Assembly: GCA_020829485.1 (NCBI GenBank)
Contig: JAIVFU010000091.1
Location: 1-26,300, forward strand
Direction of reading: 5' to 3'
DNA length: 26,300 nucleotides
Source: Nostoc sp. CHAB 5834
GTDB lineage: Bacteria; Cyanobacteriota; Cyanobacteriia; Cyanobacteriales; Nostocaceae
Shown: piece by piece, positions 21,811 through 26,300 of the stretch
Layout: each line of letters opens with the position of its first letter
Position numbering within the stretch: position 1 is the stretch's first letter
Program-made: the position numbers and the translations under genes
The notes under the pieces: model-generated
The model's input: the letters and a program-made list of their open reading frames with translations, nothing else
What the model was told of the DNA's origin: nothing
The model's database searches: none

Positions 21811-23598
21811 CTACTGTTTATCGTTCGCCATGAAATTAGACCAGATTTTTTTACCATATTGATCACTAATGACTACTTCACCACTATCCTTTACGATTAA
21901 TCTGCAAGAATCGTGTTCACCTCTAGTATTTGATGCCCAAGTAGGAACGTTCTCTTCTGCATAGGTAACAAAATTACAATCTTTCTGCATATAACATCGC
22001 CATGCACGTTGTTGTCTTCGCTGAGATATCCATAATTCCTTGTTATTTACTCGGTCAAAAACAATTAAAACACCATTTAGATTATATGTAAGACTTATTT
22101 TGCCACTCATTGAAAGGAGATTTTGACCAGGTTCTAAATATTCACCCGAAAATAATGTATCAGTGACTAAACGCCATTTCAAGTATATATTTTCATGATG
22201 GTTGTTAGATTTTCCTGCATCAACAGGCTCTCCTGCATAAACTTTAGATCCGTTAGAGTCTAAAGTACTTCTCTGAAGTAGATGTCGTAAGATAAAGTAC
22301 CCTTTTTGATCCTTATAAGGATATGGATGTTTTGTAATAATAGGTTGCCACCTTAAATGATGATTATTATCGTCCAGTTTGCTCAGATAGAGTTTCCCTT
22401 TATCGCTAATACCATCTAAAACTAGACCACTTTCTTGATGCTGAAACATAAAATAAATTGTTCCCTTGTCATTTTTCTTAATCAGTTTCCATCTTTGCGC
22501 TTTTGCCTCTAGTGTTTTATAAAAGAGCGTTTTATATATCTCTTTGTGATTTGCCACATATACCTGCTTCTTTTCCCTACTTTGTGGAGGAAATAATAAG
22601 TAATCGAGAAAAATTTGAGGTGTTCCAGTTATAGGATCGTACCGGAAATGGCTTATATATTTTTCTGGATCTCTTTCCATCTTCATTAATTCTGAATAAT
22701 CTATTACAATCCTTTTAAATACAGAAGGCGCAACAAATGGATAATCATTACTTTCATTACTACCATCCATATAGCCAGTCAAAAATTTCTCATCTGGAAG
22801 ATGTTGCAACATTATAGGTGTATTCTGACACTCATCAAACTGGCTACATATTAATTTTGCATCATTTATAATGCGAAAATAAAAAGTTTCAAATTCTTCT
22901 ATAAATACAGGTGCTATTTGGACATTTTCTGTATTAATTAATTCTTCTTTATCCACCATAGTACTACGCTGTTTAGCCTTTTCTTTAATTTCACTATTAT
23001 AATATTCAGCTTCTTCTCTGACTTTTCTTTCTAAAACTATGGCTGTTACTAGAAAATATCTAGCGTGATTTACCAGAGAATCTAATTGATTAGAAAAATC
23101 AAATACATCAGTATAATCGTTTAATAATTTGTCTGCAAAATATTCAAGAACACTTGTATTTAAAACTACATTACTAGCTGTTAGCTCAATTATTAGCGCA
23201 CGACCATGTTCAAGAAGACTATTTTTATACAAAATTTCCTTGTATACATTTCGTTTATTTATATCATCTTTTAGCGACTTATCTATATACTCATTATATT
23301 TACCTAAATGACAAATTATAACATTTACATTATTAGTATAAGATCCCAATAATTGTAAGCTAGTAAGAAGGTCAAGCTTTTTGGATATAAGGTTGAATGA
23401 TGTTACTAACTGTTCTGATATTTTATTTACTTGTTGTCTAATCTCTTCTTTGATTTCTGTTGTTTTAGATTCACCAAAAATAAGCGCACCCAACTTTTGA
23501 CCAGATTCACCACCATATTCTTTAAGACCTTCTTTTAAAAATGTTTTACCAGCTTTTTCTGCAAAGGAAACAAGAAGTTTGCTAGCTGTTGTATTCAT
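21811..23598 (-). CDS. Large protein with helical N-terminus and two lectin-like domains
   Basis: The 595-residue protein has three parts. Residues 1-360 are mostly alpha-helical, with amphipathic or coiled-coil stretches near 45-80 and 185-215, and no signal peptide. Residues about 369-477 resemble a ricin-type beta-trefoil (QRWKLIKKNDKGTIYFMFQHQESGLVLDG, later RWQP, and KWRLV). Residues about 482-590 resemble a bulb-type mannose-binding lectin: Q538 K D540 C N542 F V544 T Y546 fits the QxDxNxVxY sugar-binding motif, with weaker copies at 503-514 and 569-578. Family knowledge suggests a carbohydrate-targeted protein, possibly a toxin or defence effector, but no enzyme motif is visible. A terminator follows. 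The AT-rich coding sequence suggests transfer. Confidence 0.6.
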   Translation of the reverse strand: MNTTASKLLVSFAEKAGKTFLKEGLKEYGGESGQKLGALIFGESKTTEIKEEIRQQVNKISEQLVTSFNLISKKLDLLTSLQLLGSYTNNVNVIICHLGKYNEYIDKSLKDDINKRNVYKEILYKNSLLEHGRALIIELTASNVVLNTSVLEYFADKLLNDYTDVFDFSNQLDSLVNHARYFLVTAIVLERKVREEAEYYNSEIKEKAKQRSTMVDKEELINTENVQIAPVFIEEFETFYFRIINDAKLICSQFDECQNTPIMLQHLPDEKFLTGYMDGSNESNDYPFVAPSVFKRIVIDYSELMKMERDPEKYISHFRYDPITGTPQIFLDYLLFPPQSREKKQVYVANHKEIYKTLFYKTLEAKAQRWKLIKKNDKGTIYFMFQHQESGLVLDGISDKGKLYLSKLDDNNHHLRWQPIITKHPYPYKDQKGYFILRHLLQRSTLDSNGSKVYAGEPVDAGKSNNHHENIYLKWRLVTDTLFSGEYLEPGQNLLSMSGKISLTYNLNGVLIVFDRVNNKELWISQRRQQRAWRCYMQKDCNFVTYAEENVPTWASNTRGEHDSCRLIVKDSGEVVISDQYGKKIWSNFMANDKQ

Positions 23599-23951
23599 AA
23601 CGGTTACTTTTTCAATATTTAAATAAAATGTGGATCACCAAGCGTACATATTAGTAAAATATTTATCTAAACAACCCAGCAATAACACGGATAATTTTAC
23701 AAGAATTATTTCACGCACGGGTAAACCTTTGCTTCCAAAAAATATTTGGGTAATTTCTTATAAGCAAGATTCTCATAGGCGAAGGGCTGAAGGGTGCGCC
23801 GAACTACCCTGAAAAGCTTGTCTGGTAAAGATTGTAACGATTTATGGTAAAAAGTTAGTCTACTTTTATCAATAAGGAGTACTTATTGAAAATATTACTT
23901 TCATTTTACCAAACATACTTACAAAATAATCTACAACAAGGCGATCAACGA
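23599..23951. other. Intergenic, no gene supported
   Basis: About 350 AT-rich bases lie between two leftward genes. A short rightward frame at 23630-23812 lacks coding character. AAGGAG at 23874-23879 stands before a TTG and a 28-codon frame (23887 onward), but that overlaps the next gene on the other strand. AATAAG and CTTATT around 23871-23887 make a small palindrome. Nothing else stands out. Confidence 0.4.
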
Positions 23952-24779
23952 TCATTCGTGTTCATTGCTCTTTAAATAACTGGAGAAAAAGATTTTACGA
24001 TCTCGCATTAGAAAATTCTTTTTCAGTAAGAGGTCGAGATGAAGGGCAAGACGAATTTTGTCAGGGTCTAATCTTTCAACACTTTTGCCCCGCCAACAGT
24101 TAGCCCCTGTTAGCTCCCAGTTGTAAGATTCGGTGTAGATATCTGCTATTACTGTCTTTGATGCCGCATTTTCAACTCCTGTGACTGAAGTGGGAATTTT
24201 CTGCTCTTTCTCATCAACTAAAAATAATTTGTATGCAGGCTGCATCTGTACGAGGCTGACAAAATACTTGATGATTTCTGGTACAGCTTGTTGAAGGGTA
24301 AGGCGATCTTCATCCAACGTGATTAACTGATCTTCTACTGTTGGGTATGAAAATAGGCGATCGCGTACAGAAATATTTATTACTCTCACCCCAAAGATGC
24401 CCAAGTTTTTCTGAAGCTGTTGAATGTTGTCTCGAACAGTGCGGTAAAGAAAAAGGTCAGTTCCAAAACTAGGGCCAAACATTTTACCCATGTTGTCATA
24501 AAACTTAGCCCCTTCTTTTACCTCTGCTGGGGCATCCAAGCACCAGCCTTTAGGGTCTGACAGAATGCGGCGAAGGATTTCTTCATCTTCATTGCTACCG
24601 TCACCAAGGTTAGCAAGAGATAAGTAAACCTGTTGGTTTAGTAAAGAGGGGTAAGTGAATTTGTGGCGTTCGGGATATTTTAGACAAATACAATCTTCCA
24701 GTAAGGCTGATAAACCTTCTGTGGTGAATAAGTTGGGATTGTCTTGGAGAAGTAGTTGGAAAACTGGTAGGGTAGACAT
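23952..24779 (-). CDS. Hypothetical protein downstream of an XRE regulator
   Basis: The 275-residue protein has a soluble, acidic-neutral composition and AGAGG before its ATG. The N-terminal part (MSTLPVFQLLLQDNPNLFTTEGLSALLEDCI) looks helical; the middle contains FGTDLFLYRTVRDNIQQLQKNLGIFGVRVINISVRDR; the C-terminus is basic (RKIFFSSYLKSNEHE). I recognise no domain. It is separated by 106 bp from the upstream XRE-type gene in the same direction. Together they may form a regulator/partner pair like a toxin-antitoxin or phage-type module, but no toxin motif is visible. Confidence 0.6.
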   Translation of the reverse strand: MSTLPVFQLLLQDNPNLFTTEGLSALLEDCICLKYPERHKFTYPSLLNQQVYLSLANLGDGSNEDEEILRRILSDPKGWCLDAPAEVKEGAKFYDNMGKMFGPSFGTDLFLYRTVRDNIQQLQKNLGIFGVRVINISVRDRLFSYPTVEDQLITLDEDRLTLQQAVPEIIKYFVSLVQMQPAYKLFLVDEKEQKIPTSVTGVENAASKTVIADIYTESYNWELTGANCWRGKSVERLDPDKIRLALHLDLLLKKNFLMRDRKIFFSSYLKSNEHE

Positions 24780-24885
24780 AACTATACCTCTTGTGGTGGT
24801 CTAGTTGAGGTGAGCGATCGCATAGCTTGCAGGCGGGCGGTCGCTTCAAATTATCATGCTTAGTTAAATAAACGCATTCATCAAG

Positions 24886-25155
24886 TCATTCTTGTTCTTC
24901 CTCGTCCTCATCCTCGTTAAATTCGACACCAAAAGTAACACCTAAAACAGCTTCTACTTTTCTGAGTGTTGCCAGAGGCAATGTTTTCATTTCTTCATTT
25001 TCAATGGCATACCAGTTTGGGGTACTCATTCCAGCCAAGGCTGCTAATTCTATAAGTGGACGTTTATCAACCTTTCTTGCACGTCGAATTTTTTCTCCTA
25101 ATCCAGGAACTTCCTTTTGAATACGCTTTTCAACCTTCATCAAACATGAACTCAC
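24886..25155 (-). CDS. XRE-family HTH regulator
   Basis: The 89-residue protein starts at GTG, with AAAGGAGGTGG directly upstream, a near-ideal ribosome site. The HTH is at residues about 19-70 (LGEKIRRARKVDKRPLIELAALAGMSTPNWYAIENEE) and the tail is strongly acidic (EFNEDEDEEEQE). Such proteins act as repressors or antitoxin-type regulators; the acidic tail may contact a partner protein. It lies upstream of the hypothetical gene at 23952 and downstream of a promoter rich in TTAGTAAA repeats, which fits autoregulation. Confidence 0.8.
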   Translation of the reverse strand: MSSCLMKVEKRIQKEVPGLGEKIRRARKVDKRPLIELAALAGMSTPNWYAIENEEMKTLPLATLRKVEAVLGVTFGVEFNEDEDEEEQE

Positions 25156-25687
25156 TAAACCACCTCCTTTATTAAGCCTTGGTTTAGGATTTATTTCTAC
25201 AAAGTAACACCTAGTGTTTACTAAGTCTGCTTTGTTTATATAAAGTAACCTTTAGTAAATATTAAGTCAAGATTTACAAATGCTAAGTAGCACTTTACAT
25301 TGAATATAAGGGCAAGGAAAGCGAACTGCCAGCACCCAGGACGCGAAAGAGTTCGCAAGTCAACCATTACAAACCAAGTCAAGCTAACATTCCAAGTCGA
25401 AACATAGTCTAGAGACATGATCACCGGGGTATAGCACAAGCTCTGTTGAGTGGGTAAAGAAGCCTGGAGAAGCAATCAACGGACATTCAGTTATAACAAT
25501 CATGAAGTTAAGACAAAGGCGATCGCACTCTGGGATTGCCCCAATCAGCAATCGTGTACAAGCGTATGCGATTGCACTTGGCACTGCCCAAGAATTGCGA
25601 TCGCCGTTTCACAGTAAACAGTTGTAATCAGGATGCAATCTTGTCTACAGCTATATGCTGTAATTTTACTTGGATGTTTGGGAGGAT
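25156..25687. other. Gene-poor stretch with an operator-like repeat block
   Basis: The first 110 bases form the promoter of the XRE gene and contain repeated motifs (listed separately). The remainder has two HIP1 sites (25518 and 25597) and a 41-codon rightward frame from 25503 without a ribosome site, which I do not call. No repeat array, RNA gene or clear terminator is seen. Confidence 0.4.
25201..25268. promoter_or_regulatory. Direct repeats upstream of the XRE gene, operator candidates
   Basis: Two 27-base units start at 25201 and 25242 (period 41). Both begin AAAGTAAC, contain a TAGT core and end TTTACTAAGTC or AAATATTAAGTC. They lie about 45-115 bp upstream of the XRE start. Spacing near four helical turns fits cooperative binding by the encoded HTH protein, which would make it autoregulatory. 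A third, weaker unit (TTTACAAATGCTAAGTAGC) follows at about 25273. Confidence 0.45.
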
Positions 25688-25888
25688 ATGAAACCAGAAA
25701 CAAGGGATGCACTACTGCAAGCTTACTTTGGACTGCAACGAGTAGTATTTGACTTGTATGCAGCCTCAGAAGCAGCTTTTGAAAATGATGACCTCAACGA
25801 CGCTAGTTTACTGGGGAGCAGGGCAGATAAACTATATGAAGAGGTAGAAAACCTGGACGTTCTGCTTATCGAAATGGAGGGAGAATGA
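25688..25888 (+). CDS. Small acidic helical protein, unknown
   Basis: From the ATG at 25688 the protein has 66 residues (MKPETRDALLQAYFGLQRVVFDLYAASEAAFENDDLNDASLLGSRADKLYEEVENLDVLLIEMEGE). It is strongly acidic and almost entirely helical. GGAGG lies only two bases upstream, which is tight; a TTG six codons earlier (25670) is an alternative. The stop overlaps the start of the next gene (ATGA), so the two are translationally coupled. The family is not recognised; such gene pairs are common near mobile cargo. Confidence 0.6.
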   Translation: MKPETRDALLQAYFGLQRVVFDLYAASEAAFENDDLNDASLLGSRADKLYEEVENLDVLLIEMEGE

Positions 25889-26064
25889 AAGACTTAAAAG
25901 CTAGAGCCAAAGAACTAGCTCATCAAGCCGCAGATTATAGTAGGCAAGCTGTACAAGTGTCGCCAAAAGACCGAGAACAAGGCAGAACTCTAATGCGGCA
26001 AGCCAGAGATGCCAGTAGACGCTGCCAAGTGCTGATTCAGGAAATACTTCGCCAGCAAAGCTAA
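25885..26064 (+). CDS. Small basic helical protein, unknown
   Basis: The 59-residue protein starts with an ATG that overlaps the preceding stop (ATGA) and has GGAGGGA upstream. It is helical and highly basic, with many Arg and Gln (MKDLKARAKELAHQAADYSRQAVQVSPKDREQ...), the charge opposite of the acidic partner encoded just before it. That suggests the two products may bind each other. It is too short to appear in a standard ORF listing. The family is not recognised. Confidence 0.55.
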   Translation: MKDLKARAKELAHQAADYSRQAVQVSPKDREQGRTLMRQARDASRRCQVLIQEILRQQS

Positions 26065-26079
26065 ACCACCATCCCGCCA

Positions 26080-26120
26080 CCTCATAAACATAAAGCGTTG
26101 TGTTTGAGGGGGCGCTTTTA
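26080..26120 (+). terminator. Terminator of the coupled small genes
   Basis: CCTCA-AACA pairs with TGTTTGAGG (26101-26109) through a 9-bp stem with a two-base bulge and a 10-base loop, followed by GGCGCTTTTA. It starts 16 bp after the stop of the second small gene. The U-run is modest. Confidence 0.4.
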
Positions 26121-26212
26121 CTTTCAGGTGAGTAATCTAATCTCACGGCTGCACACAGCGTAGCGCTCCCTAACCCGGATTTCTCACAAACTCGAAAAAA
26201 AGCGGGATCAAA

Positions 26213-26250
26213 AACTGCTAAAATGTATATATGGTAAGTATTTCAGCAGT
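26213..26250. promoter_or_regulatory. Inverted repeat and TATATA box before the last gene
   Basis: AACTGCT (26213-26219) and AGCAGTT (26244-26250) flank a GTATATATGG sequence that could be a -10 region, just before an ATG at 26258. The layout suggests a repressor site overlapping a promoter, but the repeats are short and chance is possible. Confidence 0.3.
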
Positions 26251-26257
26251 TATAAAC

Positions 26258-26300
26258 GATGATTCGACCCACAAGGCGATCGCTCCCAAAACAGTTCAGA
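26258..26300 (+). CDS. Start of a gene running off the window (partial)
   Basis: An ATG at 26258 opens a frame of 14 codons (MIRPTRRSLPKQFR) up to the right edge, with a HIP1 site inside. The ribosome site is weak (CAGCAGTT). No assignment is possible from so little sequence. Confidence 0.3.

Noticed and set aside
23630..23812. 60-codon rightward frame
   Set aside because: No ribosome site and no coding character; part of an AT-rich intergenic stretch.
25503..25628. 41-codon rightward frame containing two HIP1 sites
   Set aside because: No ribosome site; openness is explained partly by repeated HIP1 octamers.

Overview
The window looks like accessory DNA from a filamentous, Nostoc/Anabaena-type cyanobacterium. 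The evidence is the frequent HIP1 octamer GCGATCGC (near 128, 2814, 6349, 14999, 15414, 15542, 18561, 24813, 25518, 25597, 26273), an OmpR-type response regulator very close to RpaB, short Nostoc-style intergenic repeats, and moderate-to-low G+C. No tRNA, rRNA or CRISPR array was seen.

Layout. 1-2160 is a decayed mobile region: a frameshifted tyrosine recombinase, a divergent HTH/zinc-ribbon regulator, and an AT-rich stretch with two strong hairpins. 2325-5470 holds an orphan small gene, an RpaB-like regulator followed by an SDR, a frameshifted hypothetical gene whose 3' end is a dispersed repeat, and a dinB fragment cut off at a ~120 bp MITE. 5481-18848 is the core of the window. A seven-gene leftward set runs, in transcription order, from an old-yellow-enzyme-type flavin reductase through a membrane-anchored di-haem cytochrome c, a small four-helix membrane protein, a second di-haem cytochrome c, a lipoxygenase and an ABM-domain protein to a saccharopine-dehydrogenase-like reductase, and ends at a strong terminator. 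A divergent rightward set has a secreted RoxA-like di-haem cytochrome c, an alpha/beta-hydrolase (lipase-like) and an SDR. 18944-21712 is a scar: an IS1182-type element with an in-frame stop lies between a radC 3' fragment and an unrelated gene remnant, followed by tiny genes, one with a possible -1 slippery site. 21811-26300 carries a large protein with two lectin-like domains, an XRE regulator plus hypothetical partner, and very small coupled genes.

Interpretation. The central cluster reads as an oxidised-lipid (oxylipin) pathway. The hydrolase could release polyunsaturated acyl chains and the lipoxygenase would make hydroperoxides. The three CCP/MauG-superfamily cytochromes could reduce or rearrange these, or cleave polyenes. 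The flavin reductase, SDR and saccharopine-DH-like enzyme could reduce the resulting enones and carbonyls. Family assignments come from visible motifs. The pathway itself is inference, and it is the best candidate here for an undescribed system.
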